Assembly: GCF_025318105.1 (NCBI RefSeq)
Contig: NZ_JAOANI010000022.1
Coordinates: forward strand, 124,001 to 188,000
Direction: 5' to 3'
DNA: 64,000 nt
DNA from: Venatoribacter pacificus
Lineage (GTDB): Bacteria; Pseudomonadota; Gammaproteobacteria; Pseudomonadales; Oceanobacteraceae
The notes under the pieces: model-generated
Database searches by the model: none
What the model saw: the letters and a program-made list of their open reading frames with translations, nothing else
What the model was told of the DNA's origin: nothing
Program-made: the position numbers and the translations under genes
In this document: piece by piece, positions 44,033 through 52,789 of the stretch
Numbering within the stretch: position 1 is the stretch's first letter
Layout of the letters: each line of letters starts with the position of its first letter

Positions 44033-44056
44033 TTATGCACAACACACTGTGCGTAA
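44033..44056. promoter_or_regulatory. Inverted pair of DnaA-box-like sequences, second
   Basis: TTATGCACA matches the TTATNCACA consensus. TGTGCGTAA, 6 bases on, is its near complement (one mismatch). Confidence 0.55.
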
Positions 44057-44218
44057 GTTAACAGGCTTTCACTGAACAACCTGCCTGTGCATCCGCCTCC
44101 AGACACAAAAAGTTACCTTTTCAGAGACTTAGCTCAGCTTCCTTGAGCAATATCCCTTGCTGAATGAAAGGCCATTCGATTAACTGAGGAGTCTGCCGGC
44201 ACCACAGGATTACCCGCT

Positions 44219-46078
44219 TTGGAATTGCTCAAACGTATGCTCTTTCCGGTCATTATGCTGTTGCTGGCGGTCAGTTTCTGGAGCCGCCCCCAGCTACAGC
44301 AGATTGCAGCCGGTGTAGCCATCTTTCTGTTCGGTATGCTGTCGCTGGAGCGCGGTTTTCAGAGCTTCAGTGGCGGACTGATAGAGCGCATCCTGCAACG
44401 CTCAACCAGTACGACGGCAAAAGCTCTGGCCTTTGGTGTAGTCGCTACCACGTTAATGCAATCCAGCTCGCTGGTCTCAGTGCTGAGTATCTCGTTTCTG
44501 TCGGCCGGGCTGATTAACCTTGGTGCCGGCCTTGGGGTTATCTTCGGTGCCAATCTGGGCACCACCACCGGTGCCTGGCTGATTGCCGGCTTCGGTCTGG
44601 ATATCAATCTGGCACAGCTGGCCATGCCGATGCTGGTGTTTGGTGTGATGCTGTTATTCCAGCCGAATAAGAGCCGCGCCGGAATTGGCCATATTCTCGC
44701 CGGTATGGGCTTTCTGTTTCTCGGCATCGATTACATGAAAGATGGCTTTGCTACCCTGCAGGGCAGTCTGGATCTGAGCGCCGTCAGTCCGCAGGGCATC
44801 GCCGGGCTGCTGCTGTTTACGCTGTTTGGCATTATTGCCACGGTGGTGATGCAATCCAGTCACGCCACGCTGGTGCTGACCCTGACGGCGCTGGCCGCCG
44901 GTCATGTGCAGTATATGGATGCGCTGGCTCTGGCCATCGGTGCCAACGTTGGTACGACTGTTACCGCCATGCTTGGCAGCCTTGGCGCCAACACCGCCGG
45001 TAAGCGGCTGGCACTGGGGCATCTGTTGTTTAATCTGGCCACGGGGGCTGTCGCCTTACTGTTAATGCCCGTGCTGTTGTGGCTGGTCGAGCAGCTCAGC
45101 ACCCTGCTCGGCATCAGCGCAGAGAACTACACCCTGAAGCTGGCACTGTTTCACACCTTGTTCAATCTGCTCGGTGTTGCCCTGATGGTGCCACAGTTGC
45201 CGCGTCTGCAACGCTGGTTAATGCGCCTGGTGCCAGAGCGCAGCAGTAACCGCATGCAGCCGCAGTATCTGAACCAATCGGCCATGGAGTCACCGTCGGC
45301 AGCGGTTGCGGTAACGCGCAGCGAAAGCATCCGCCTGTATGGTTTATCCACCGATCTGATTTTGCAGGGGCTGGGCTGGCAGGTTGACGAATTTCATCGC
45401 GGCCAGCCGATTGCTTTACTCAGTGATCAGAGCCGCTCCGCCGTACATGCCAACCTGCAGCAGCTGTACGAACAACAGGTAAAAGGCATTTACTCTGCCA
45501 TCATCAGTTTTATCAGCAGTGCGCGGGAAAAAGCCAGCGGCCGTCAGGATGAACAACTGCGCGAGCTGCGCGCCGCCGACCACTATCTGATCGAGGCGAT
45601 TAAAGGCGTAAAACACCTGCAGCGTAATCTGTTGTTTTATATTCACAGCGAAAATCCGGACATGGCGCAAGCCTACCAGCAGTTACGGCAGCAGATTGGT
45701 GATGTATTGCGGGCCATCCAACACGTCCGCCAGATTGATGATGTGGTGGAAAGCCGCCTCGCCCTCGACCATCAGCTGCTGCTGACAGAACGCGACCGCG
45801 AACAATCCGACAGCCTGATCGAAGGCCTGATCCGCACCCGCAAAATCAGCGCCGAGATGGCCACCTCACTGATGACCGATAAAGGCTACAGCCAGGAAGT
45901 GTGTCGTGCGCTGATTCAGGCTGCCCGCTATCTGTTTATTGATGATCAGAGCCCACAGGGAGAAACGCCAGAAAGCCTGCAGCTGGAGCACGCCGATCTG
46001 TCGGCGATTAACAAACAACTGGAACAGCAACGCAGTGAAGAAGACGCCGCCACACCGCCACCGGAGCAAGGCCTATGA
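44219..46078 (+). CDS. Na/Pi-cotransporter-like membrane protein with PhoU-like domain
   Basis: 619 residues from a TTG with AGGA 9 bases upstream; an ATG six codons in is an alternative. Two inverted Na_Pi_cotrans repeats carry the QSS motifs (ATTLMQSSSLVSVLS and ATVVMQSSHATLVLT), each followed by GANLGTT or GANVGTT. About eight or nine membrane helices end near residue 350. The cytoplasmic C-terminus (about 400-590) is helical and PhoU-like. It probably imports phosphate with sodium, but some relatives have other roles. The stop overlaps the next start. Confidence 0.87.
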   Translation: MELLKRMLFPVIMLLLAVSFWSRPQLQQIAAGVAIFLFGMLSLERGFQSFSGGLIERILQRSTSTTAKALAFGVVATTLMQSSSLVSVLSISFLSAGLINLGAGLGVIFGANLGTTTGAWLIAGFGLDINLAQLAMPMLVFGVMLLFQPNKSRAGIGHILAGMGFLFLGIDYMKDGFATLQGSLDLSAVSPQGIAGLLLFTLFGIIATVVMQSSHATLVLTLTALAAGHVQYMDALALAIGANVGTTVTAMLGSLGANTAGKRLALGHLLFNLATGAVALLLMPVLLWLVEQLSTLLGISAENYTLKLALFHTLFNLLGVALMVPQLPRLQRWLMRLVPERSSNRMQPQYLNQSAMESPSAAVAVTRSESIRLYGLSTDLILQGLGWQVDEFHRGQPIALLSDQSRSAVHANLQQLYEQQVKGIYSAIISFISSAREKASGRQDEQLRELRAADHYLIEAIKGVKHLQRNLLFYIHSENPDMAQAYQQLRQQIGDVLRAIQHVRQIDDVVESRLALDHQLLLTERDREQSDSLIEGLIRTRKISAEMATSLMTDKGYSQEVCRALIQAARYLFIDDQSPQGETPESLQLEHADLSAINKQLEQQRSEEDAATPPPEQGL

Positions 46079-46338
46079 AATTTTCCAAACTGGTAAAGAC
46101 GCTTAATGCGTTATTTAACAGCGGGCAGCGCCACAAACGGCGCCAGCGTGAAGAGCTGGCCGCAGCGCTGATTAAACTGAAACACAAGCAGCATGAACTG
46201 AAAGAAAATCTGCACCAATGTGACAGCGAGCTTGAGCGGGCCGAGCTGGAAGAAAAAATATCCATACTGGCGGCCCAGCGGCGCAAGGGGCTGGATATGC
46301 TGCGCGAACTGGACAATAGCGAGGACGATAAAGTTTAG
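46075..46338 (+). CDS. Small coiled-coil protein cotranslated with the Na/Pi protein
   Basis: 87 residues, highly charged, with a long heptad-like helix (LAAALIKLKHKQHELKENLH, DSELERAELEEKISILAAQR). Its ATG overlaps the previous TGA by four bases, so the two are coupled. No known domain. It may bind the PhoU-like tail. Confidence 0.75.
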   Translation: MKFSKLVKTLNALFNSGQRHKRRQREELAAALIKLKHKQHELKENLHQCDSELERAELEEKISILAAQRRKGLDMLRELDNSEDDKV

Positions 46339-46456
46339 CGCTGCCAGCGGCATAAAGAGGTCATCTGCGTCCTTTACCCGCATCGCAGAAACCGCTAGAG
46401 TCTTTGCCGCTTGCATGACTGCAACGCTACATCTGGCACCAGAAAAGGAATTCACC

Positions 46457-47131
46457 ATGTCGAACGTCGCCGGCAAAGCCTATGGAATGAACGTGCTCAC
46501 CCCCCTGCGGTGGTGGACTGCCCTCTGGCAAAAACTGATTTTCTGGGTGGTGGTAAAAACCTTCCCCTATTTCCTCAAGGGCCTGCTGACCCTGTCTCTG
46601 ATTCACTATGCACGCTGGACCATCATCAACCGCTGGTCGTTCCCTCGACTGGACAAGAGCCAGCCGAAAGAAAAACTCAGCTACAGCTACATGCTGTTTG
46701 AAAGTAATTTTAACGGCAGCTGGGATCAGTATATTGACTCCTTTTCATTTGCCATTCCCTCCGGCCTCGATATGTTCTGGCGCTGGAATATCAAATACCC
46801 GAAATCGATTCCACTGCACGACTTTTATAATTACATCCGCTTTAACCAGATTGAGAGTGGGCACTATTACAATGCCTACCCGCTGGCCGCAGCCAACGAT
46901 GTAAAAACCGCACAGAAATTATTCACCAACCTCGGCACCTTCCAGCAAAATATTGCCAATCTGAATGATGAAGAATTTCTCCAGGCCTACCAGCAGTTCC
47001 TCGCCGACAATCAACACAGCCTGGGCAGCATGGGTGAAAGCCCGCTGATGAGCGCCTCGCATGAACTGGTGCAGGAACATCAGCACGCCAATATTATGAT
47101 GGCCCGCGCGGCCGGCAAGCAGGAGGCCTGA
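46457..47131 (+). CDS. Unknown protein A of the Dyp peroxidase cluster
   Basis: 224 residues from an ATG with AAGGAA upstream. The N-terminus GKAYGMNVLTPL is followed by a membrane-like segment (LIFWVVVKTFPYFLKGLLTLSL), then a soluble domain YSYMLFESNFNGSWDQYIDSF with LHDFYNYIRFNQIESGHYYN. The next gene encodes a paralogue lacking the hydrophobic segment. I recognise no named family. With the Dyp-type peroxidase it forms a tight three-gene unit. Confidence 0.75.
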   Translation: MSNVAGKAYGMNVLTPLRWWTALWQKLIFWVVVKTFPYFLKGLLTLSLIHYARWTIINRWSFPRLDKSQPKEKLSYSYMLFESNFNGSWDQYIDSFSFAIPSGLDMFWRWNIKYPKSIPLHDFYNYIRFNQIESGHYYNAYPLAAANDVKTAQKLFTNLGTFQQNIANLNDEEFLQAYQQFLADNQHSLGSMGESPLMSASHELVQEHQHANIMMARAAGKQEA

Positions 47132-47133
47132 GC

Positions 47134-47763
47134 ATGGCGAACACTTTCGGAAATTCCTACGGCCTGACCACTCTGTGCCCGTTAATTAATGGCGTGCACG
47201 ACGAGCAGTCCTCATACGATAAAATTACCCGCCGTCGTATCCAGCGCCTGGAAGAAGATGCCGGCAGCCCGTTTGCCCGCATTCCCAACACCTATTTTGC
47301 CCGTCTGTTTATCCTTAACGATGTGTTTTTTCAGCAGGGTAACGACGTTGCCCGCGACCACCTGAAATCCAAGTACCTGGTATTTACCAGTAACTTTCAC
47401 GGCGAGCTGGAACCCTATCTGACAGGTATGTGGAACAACGCCGAAGCCGATATCCGCAGCCTGTGGCAATACGCCGTCGCTTTCGACAAAGTGCAGAATG
47501 CTGACGACTTTGTCGCCTATATTAAAAAGTGCCAGCTGACCACCACGCTGTTTTTTAATGGCTCAAACGATGTAGCGCTGAAAGAACAATTAAAGGCGCT
47601 GTATGTGAAACAAGCCTTCAGTGAGTTTGCCCTCGCCCATCAGGGGCAGGATGCAACCGCATTACGCACCGCATTCAATAACTTTATGGCAGAAATAAAA
47701 CTGGATGACCTCAACCAGCCAAGCTGGACACCCGGTCAGACCCGCCTGCAAAACATGTACTGA
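47134..47763 (+). CDS. Unknown protein B, paralogue of protein A
   Basis: 209 residues starting MANTFGNSYGLTTLCPL. It shares with protein A the start YGxxxLxPL, a YxxFxSNFxG motif (KYLVFTSNFHGELEPYL) and FVAYIKKCQL. It has no signal peptide or membrane helix. It starts 2 bases after protein A and ends 61 bases before the peroxidase. A heterodimer or a peroxidase cargo or partner is conceivable, but the function is unknown. Confidence 0.75.
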   Translation: MANTFGNSYGLTTLCPLINGVHDEQSSYDKITRRRIQRLEEDAGSPFARIPNTYFARLFILNDVFFQQGNDVARDHLKSKYLVFTSNFHGELEPYLTGMWNNAEADIRSLWQYAVAFDKVQNADDFVAYIKKCQLTTTLFFNGSNDVALKEQLKALYVKQAFSEFALAHQGQDATALRTAFNNFMAEIKLDDLNQPSWTPGQTRLQNMY

Positions 47764-47824
47764 TATTTCAGGGATTATTTCCGCACACGGCCTGATACCG
47801 CCGCTGGGCGCACAAGGATTGATT

Positions 47825-49375
47825 ATGAACCGACCTCTTGATCTGTACGATATTCAGGGCAATATCTGTAAAGGCTACGGCCGCTTTGGCTTCCCCAAGG
47901 CACGTTACTTTTTTCTCGAATTTCACGACTACGCCGGTGGCCGCAATTTTCTGCAGCAATTAATTCCGCTGATTACAACCGCCGAACCCTGGACCGGGAG
48001 AAAGCAGCCGGACCAATCGGATAAGCCAGCAGCCACCACCAACATTGCTTTTACCTATCACGGCCTGTGCGCACTCGGCTTGCCGCGCCGCTCACTCGAT
48101 GGATTCCCGCAAGAATTCAAAATGGGGATGAAACCACGCGCCGCCATTCTCGGTGATAACGGCCCCAGCAGCCCGCAACACTGGGACCCGGTATGGCAGG
48201 GCGACACGGTACATGCATGGGTATCCATTAATGGTCAGACGCAGGAAACCGTAGAACAGCGTTTTGCCGACATTGAAGCCCTGATGCAAAGCGTGCAAGG
48301 CAGCGTCAGTATTCGCCCAGGCCATAAGGGGCCGGACGGAAAAATGCTGCCCTATCAGGATGCCTCGGCTGTTTTTGAAAACGGTAAAGCCACTCCCAAA
48401 GAACACTTTGGTTTTGTCGATGGTATCGGCAACCCTTACTTTGAAGGCTGCGGCAATGATCCGGAGCGCCTGCCCGGGCGCGGTAAACTGAACCGTGATG
48501 GCAAGTGGGAACCGCTGGCGACCGGTGAATTTATTCTCGGTCATATCGATGAAGCCAAAGAATACCCGCTGGCACCGGAACCGCACCTGCTGGCACGCAA
48601 CGGTACCTTTATGGTGTACCGCAAGCTGCATGAAAACGTAAAAACCTTTAATGACTACGTCGATAACATGGCGAAAGATTTTGACGGTAGCCGCGAATTA
48701 TTAATGGCTAAATTTTCCGGTCGCTGGCCCGATAACGGCGCACCACTGGTGCTGGCACCGGATGATAAAGCCAAGGCCGAACTGGATCAGAAAATGGCGG
48801 AGTTACAGAAAAAAGCCGCTGAAGGTGATGCCTGCGCTATTGGTCAGTTAAAAGCTCTGGAAGAACAGTGGATTAATTTCACCTATAACGACGATAAGCA
48901 CGGAGCAAAATGTCCGATCGGTGCCCATATCCGCCGCACCAACACCCGTGGCTCTCTGGAAACCGAAAAAGGTGCGTTTGATCGTCCGGGCGCACTGGTT
49001 GACCGCCGCCGGTTAATGCGCCGCGGCCTGCCCTACGGCGGCCACGATGAACTGACCAACGACGACAGCGAACAGGGCATTATTTTTATGTGCATCAGCG
49101 CCAGTATTGAGCGCCAGTTCGAGTTTGTGCAGCAGCAGTGGGTGAATTATTCCAACGATTTCCATCTTGGTAATGACCGCGATGTTTTAATTGGTGCCAA
49201 CAACGGCAAACTGACCGATAAACACATTGTTCAGGTGAACCCGAAAGAAGGAAAAGCACCGTTTTTCTGCACGCACATGCCACGCATGGTCGAAACCCGC
49301 GGCGGTGATTATTTCTTTATTCCGAGTATTACCGCGCTGGATATGATCGCGCAGGGCATTATTGACCCGACCTGA
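47825..49375 (+). CDS. Dyp-type heme peroxidase
   Basis: 516 residues from MNRPLDLYDIQGNICKGYG; GCACAAGGA precedes the ATG. Dyp hallmarks are GFVDGIGNP with the catalytic aspartate D199, the proximal heme histidine H368 (CPIGAHIRRTN) and the distal Arg region around R430 (SIERQFEFVQQQW). It lacks a Tat or Sec signal, so it acts in the cytoplasm or in an encapsulated state; no encapsulin gene is present. It is longer than the compact A/B types. It is the last gene of the unit and is followed by a terminator. Confidence 0.92.
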   Translation: MNRPLDLYDIQGNICKGYGRFGFPKARYFFLEFHDYAGGRNFLQQLIPLITTAEPWTGRKQPDQSDKPAATTNIAFTYHGLCALGLPRRSLDGFPQEFKMGMKPRAAILGDNGPSSPQHWDPVWQGDTVHAWVSINGQTQETVEQRFADIEALMQSVQGSVSIRPGHKGPDGKMLPYQDASAVFENGKATPKEHFGFVDGIGNPYFEGCGNDPERLPGRGKLNRDGKWEPLATGEFILGHIDEAKEYPLAPEPHLLARNGTFMVYRKLHENVKTFNDYVDNMAKDFDGSRELLMAKFSGRWPDNGAPLVLAPDDKAKAELDQKMAELQKKAAEGDACAIGQLKALEEQWINFTYNDDKHGAKCPIGAHIRRTNTRGSLETEKGAFDRPGALVDRRRLMRRGLPYGGHDELTNDDSEQGIIFMCISASIERQFEFVQQQWVNYSNDFHLGNDRDVLIGANNGKLTDKHIVQVNPKEGKAPFFCTHMPRMVETRGGDYFFIPSITALDMIAQGIIDPT

Positions 49376-49395
49376 TGCTCTGTACCGCTGCCAAT

Positions 49396-49427
49396 AAAAA
49401 TGCCGCTTCCATCAGCGGCATTTTTTT
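49396..49427 (+). terminator. Terminator of the Dyp peroxidase unit
   Basis: AAAAATGCCGCT and AGCGGCATTTTT arms with a 6-base loop and a T run. Confidence 0.88.
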
Positions 49428-49455
49428 ATTCAGGATACTTAGGCACTGCAGGCAT

Positions 49456-49628
49456 CTGGCTCCCACGCTCTGCGTGGTAGCCCTTGCCGGCACAGTTGCA
49501 TTCCCACGCTGAGCGAACGAGGAAAGGAGCGGGCCATGCCCGCGAAGCGGCTGCTTCAACGAGTAAACAATCACCTGGCTCCCACGCTCTGCGTGGTAGC
49601 CCTTGCCGGCACAGTTGCATTCCCACGC
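49456..49628. repeat. Two copies of a 54-base extragenic repeat
   Basis: 49456-49509 and 49575-49628 are identical, starting CTGGCTCCCACGCTCTGCGT and ending TTGCATTCCCACGC. Each contains the CCACGCTCTGCGTGG palindrome and is followed by an imperfect GAGCG...AACGAGGAA. This looks like a REP-type repeat family that occurs in tandem. The 309 bases between the Dyp stop and the next gene hold only this and the terminator. Confidence 0.8.
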
Positions 49629-49684
49629 AGAGCGTAGGAACGAGGAAACTGTGGGACAACAGTGGATGCTTAGCGCCTGTTTTT

Positions 49685-49948
49685 TTAAGAACAGTTCCGG
49701 CAACGGAATATCAGAATCCAGCGGTAAACCCTTAAACCCAGCGGTTGCCGGCATTTCGGACAACACAGGCGACCAGCCATCACTTCCACCGCCAGTGCAA
49801 TTAAAAAGCCCACCGCCGCCCAGATCGCTGGCACAGAGATGCCAGGGTCAATAATCAGGCTGAGCAGTAAACAAAAGGCAAGCCAGATCAACTGCGCACT
49901 TACCAGCAGCCATTTCAGGCGATGATAGCGGGCTCTTACCTCATCCAT
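49685..49948 (-). CDS. Small membrane protein with zinc-ribbon
   Basis: 87 residues. Two membrane helices (WLLVSAQLIWLAFCLLLSLI and IWAAVGFLIALAVEVMAG) are followed by CCPKCRQPLG...FRCRNCS, two CxxC knuckles that can bind zinc. The second knuckle lies at the very C-terminus. Its partner is unknown. It is read in the same direction as the next two genes upstream. Confidence 0.7.
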   Translation of the reverse strand: MDEVRARYHRLKWLLVSAQLIWLAFCLLLSLIIDPGISVPAIWAAVGFLIALAVEVMAGRLCCPKCRQPLGLRVYRWILIFRCRNCS

Positions 49949-49975
49949 GACATACCTCTTTCTGCCTGACTGGCG

Positions 49976-50194
49976 TCAGTCACCCGCCAGTACCATGGCC
50001 TTAATTTTTACCGCTTTTTCAAAATGGTCGAGACAATGGGTTTTAATCCACCATTCGGCCGCTTCCATCAGCAGGTCCGGATCGTCATTTTTATTGGCGA
50101 AAAACGCATAAAAGGATACGCCGACATTATCGCCTTTGGCGGCTATTTTCTTGTCGCAAACCTGCACGACCTTAGCGCGTAGACTGGCTCTCAC
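49976..50194 (-). CDS. Small conserved protein (DUF6500-like)
   Basis: 72 residues, MRASLRAKVVQVCDKKIAAK, then NVGVSFYAFFANKNDDP and LLMEAAEWWIKTH. The sequence resembles, from memory, a short uncharacterised family (DUF6500). It has no signal or membrane segment. It lies between the TetR regulator and the zinc-ribbon gene. Confidence 0.7.
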   Translation of the reverse strand: MRASLRAKVVQVCDKKIAAKGDNVGVSFYAFFANKNDDPDLLMEAAEWWIKTHCLDHFEKAVKIKAMVLAGD

Positions 50195-50213
50195 TGTATT
50201 TCTCCGCTGTGTG

Positions 50214-50810
50214 TCACTGTTTGATTGCCAGGGTCAGCGCGTATTCGGCCAGTTCATCCAGCGTCATATCACCATCGGGTTTATACCAGTTGGTGGTCCA
50301 GCTCAGTGCACCGGTTAAGAAACGGCGCAGAATAAAAGGTTCTATCGCTACCATACCGGCAGCGCGGGCTTCGGCCAGCGCATCCAGCCACAGCTGCTCA
50401 TAAATATCGCGCAGCTTAAGAATATGCTGCTGGCTGTCGGGTTTAAGCGAGCGCCATTCATACACCAGCACACTCATGGCTTCGCCGGTTTCACCGAGAA
50501 TGGATTGCAGCTCGCAACGGATCAGCGCCAGTACTTTACCGCGCGGGTCCTGTGCGTGCTGCAGCGCAATACGCATCAGCGCGGTATTCAGCTGAATGGT
50601 CTCTTCCATCACCGCACGCAGAATATCTTCCTTACTGCGGTAATGGTGAAACAGGCTGCCCGACTGAATGCCGATTTCAGCCGCCAGATCACGCACAGTA
50701 GTGCGCTCGTAGCCCTGCTGCTTAAACAGGCGCGCGGCAGCAGCCAACAGGCGGCCACGGGCGCTGTCCGGATCGGTAATAACCCCTTCGGCTATCAGTT
50801 GTTCTATCAC
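50214..50810 (-). CDS. TetR-family repressor of the atu-like operon
   Basis: 198 residues from a GTG with AAGGA upstream. The N-terminal TetR helix-turn-helix is clear (RLLAAAARLFKQQGYERTTV, LAAEIGIQSGSLFHHYRSKE). It is divergent from the atuA-like gene with a perfect inverted repeat between them. By position it is the AtuR-type regulator, likely released by a terpenoid acyl-CoA. Confidence 0.87.
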   Translation of the reverse strand: MIEQLIAEGVITDPDSARGRLLAAAARLFKQQGYERTTVRDLAAEIGIQSGSLFHHYRSKEDILRAVMEETIQLNTALMRIALQHAQDPRGKVLALIRCELQSILGETGEAMSVLVYEWRSLKPDSQQHILKLRDIYEQLWLDALAEARAAGMVAIEPFILRRFLTGALSWTTNWYKPDGDMTLDELAEYALTLAIKQ

Positions 50811-50904
50811 GGGTTGTCCTTATCTGGAGACGTCAGTATGACGAATGGGCCTATTTGAATGCGCCTATTGTAGGGGCAATCCCGGTCAGGCCGCAAAACT
50901 AAAA

Positions 50905-50922
50905 ACCAAGCGCTTGCTTGGT
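50905..50922. promoter_or_regulatory. Probable operator of the TetR regulator
   Basis: ACCAAGC-GCTT-GCTTGGT is a perfect inverted repeat, 50 bases before the atuA-like start. Such sites are typical for TetR repressors of acyl-CoA metabolism. Confidence 0.7.
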
Positions 50923-50971
50923 ATGTGGATCATTGATAGGCTTTGGCAAACGCTAACAACAGGATTTCACC

Positions 50972-52780
50972 ATGCAGGATACCATCCGCATCGGCTGCGC
51001 CTCCGCCTTCTGGGGCGATACCGGCACCGCCGCCCACCAGCTGGTACAGCAGGGCCAGCTTGATTATCTGGTGTTCGATTACCTGGCCGAAGTCACCATG
51101 TCGATCATGGCCGGTGCACGTCTGAAAAATCCCGAAGCCGGTTTTGCCCCGGATTTCGTCCAGACCCTTAAGCCACTGCTGCCGGCCATTGCCACTCAGG
51201 GCATTAAGGTGGTCAGTAACGCCGGTGGTATCAATGTTGAAGGTTGCGCCAATGCGCTGCGCGCGTTAATCGCCGAAGCCGGGCTGAACCTCAGCGTCGG
51301 CACCGTACAGGGCGATAACCTCAGTGCCCGTCAGGCCGATTTTGCCGGTGTAAAAGATATGTTCAGCGACGAGCCGCTTCCCGGCCGCTGTCTGAGCGTT
51401 AACGCTTATCTCGGCGCTCCGGCCATCCGCGATGCACTGGCGGCCGGTGCCGATATCGTCATCACCGGACGCGTGGTCGACAGCGCTGTGGTGCTCGGCC
51501 CGCTGATGCATGAATTTAACTGGAGCGAATCCGATTACGATCAGCTCGCGCAGGGTTCTCTGGCCGGCCATATCATCGAATGTGGCGCGCAGTGTACCGG
51601 CGGTAATTTCACCGACTGGCAGCTGGTTGAAAGCGGCTACGCCAATATGGGCTTCCCCATTGTTGAATGCTCCGCCGACGGCAGCTTTGTGGTCAGCAAA
51701 CCAGCAAAAACCGGCGGCCTGATTTCGCCTTTTACCGTGGGTGAACAGCTGCTGTATGAAATCGGCGATCCGGCCTGTTATTTATTGCCCGATGTCTGCT
51801 GCGATTTTACTCAGGTAAACATCGCCCAGAGCGGCGAGCAGCAGGTGCGCGTCAGCGGCGCCCGCGGTTATGCACCACCGGCCGACTATAAAGTCAGCGC
51901 CACCTGGATGGACGGCTTCCGCTGCACGGCGACCTTTATGATCGGCGGACGCGATGCTGTAGCCAAAGGCCAGCGCGTGGCCGAGGCCATTCTGCAGCGC
52001 GTCAGCGTGCTGCATTCGGTATTGGGCATGGGAGCTTTTACTGCACAGGATATTGAAATTCTCGGCTCTGAAACCACCTACGGCGCCAATGCCCGCGCTG
52101 CAGACAGCCGCGAAGTGATTGTTAAAATCGCCGTACGTCACGCCGATAAAAAAGCACTGGAAGTGTTCGCCCGCGAAATTGCTCAGGCCGCCACCGCCAT
52201 GGCGCCGGGCTTAACCGGTATTGTCGGTGGCCGGCCAAAACCCAGCCCGAATATCCGCTTATTTTCTTTCCTCTGGCCGAAAGCCGATGTGCCGGTACAG
52301 ATTCAGCTGGATGACAATAAAACAGCCGTGGCTATCGACTGCGCTGACCACGCACCACACTGGCCTTCAGCCAGAATTAATGCTGCCGCTGAAATGCCCG
52401 ACGCTGATATCTGTGTGCCGTTAATCAAACTGGCGGTAGCGCGCAGTGGCGATAAAGGTAATCACAGCAACATTGGTGTCATGGCACGCGATGCGGATTA
52501 CCTGCCATTTATTCAGGCCGCACTGGCGCCGGAAAATATCGGCCAGTGGTTTGCTCACGTGCTGGCCGATAACAGCGATGTTGAGCTGTTCGCCCTGCCC
52601 GGCTTAAACGCTTTTAATCTTTTATTGCGCAATTCCCTCGGCGGCGGTGGCATGGCCAGCCTTCGCATTGATCCGCAGGGTAAAGCCTTTGCTCAGCAGT
52701 TACTGGATTTACCGGTTACGGTAACACCGGACATTGCTGCCCGGGCCGATGCTGAATATCAGCAGCTGCTGAATCGTTAA
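50972..52780 (+). CDS. atuA: Acyclic terpene utilisation AtuA-family protein
   Basis: 602 residues from an ATG with AGGA 7 bases upstream. The N-terminus IRIGCASAFWGDTGTAAHQL and the motif FDYLAEVTMSIMAGARLKNP are those of AtuA. A C-terminal domain (about 490-602, LAVARSGDKGNHSNIGVMAR) is the associated DUF-type part. AtuA is required for citronellol/geraniol degradation in pseudomonads, but its exact reaction is not settled. It heads the operon, with 9 bases to the next gene. Confidence 0.88.
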   Translation: MQDTIRIGCASAFWGDTGTAAHQLVQQGQLDYLVFDYLAEVTMSIMAGARLKNPEAGFAPDFVQTLKPLLPAIATQGIKVVSNAGGINVEGCANALRALIAEAGLNLSVGTVQGDNLSARQADFAGVKDMFSDEPLPGRCLSVNAYLGAPAIRDALAAGADIVITGRVVDSAVVLGPLMHEFNWSESDYDQLAQGSLAGHIIECGAQCTGGNFTDWQLVESGYANMGFPIVECSADGSFVVSKPAKTGGLISPFTVGEQLLYEIGDPACYLLPDVCCDFTQVNIAQSGEQQVRVSGARGYAPPADYKVSATWMDGFRCTATFMIGGRDAVAKGQRVAEAILQRVSVLHSVLGMGAFTAQDIEILGSETTYGANARAADSREVIVKIAVRHADKKALEVFAREIAQAATAMAPGLTGIVGGRPKPSPNIRLFSFLWPKADVPVQIQLDDNKTAVAIDCADHAPHWPSARINAAAEMPDADICVPLIKLAVARSGDKGNHSNIGVMARDADYLPFIQAALAPENIGQWFAHVLADNSDVELFALPGLNAFNLLLRNSLGGGGMASLRIDPQGKAFAQQLLDLPVTVTPDIAARADAEYQQLLNR

Positions 52781-52789
52781 GGACACATC

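Larger units (their letters stand above)
43326..44218. other. Gene-free 893-base stretch with DnaA-box-like inverted pairs
   Basis: No convincing ORF. It contains TTATCCACA (43765-43773) facing TGTGGGTAA (43779-43787), and TTATGCACA (44033-44041) facing TGTGCGTAA (44048-44056). A+T-rich tracts lie at 43691-43709 and 43850-43862. A hairpin at 43915-43942 (GGAAAAGCCTTG/CAAGGCTTTCC) lacks a T run. The last bases carry the ribosome-binding site of the next gene. Confidence 0.6.

Noticed and set aside
43765..44056. Calling the DnaA-box region oriC
   Set aside because: The usual neighbours (dnaA, rpmH, gidA, parAB) are absent and only two box pairs are seen; recorded as a finding instead.
47134..49375. 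Encapsulin system around the Dyp peroxidase
   Set aside because: Proteins A and B are too small and carry no shell-protein signature visible to me, and the peroxidase lacks an evident C-terminal cargo tag.
49484..49854. Overlapping plus- and minus-strand frames of 75-135 codons
   Set aside because: They are translations of the 54-base repeats and of the strand opposite the zinc-ribbon gene.
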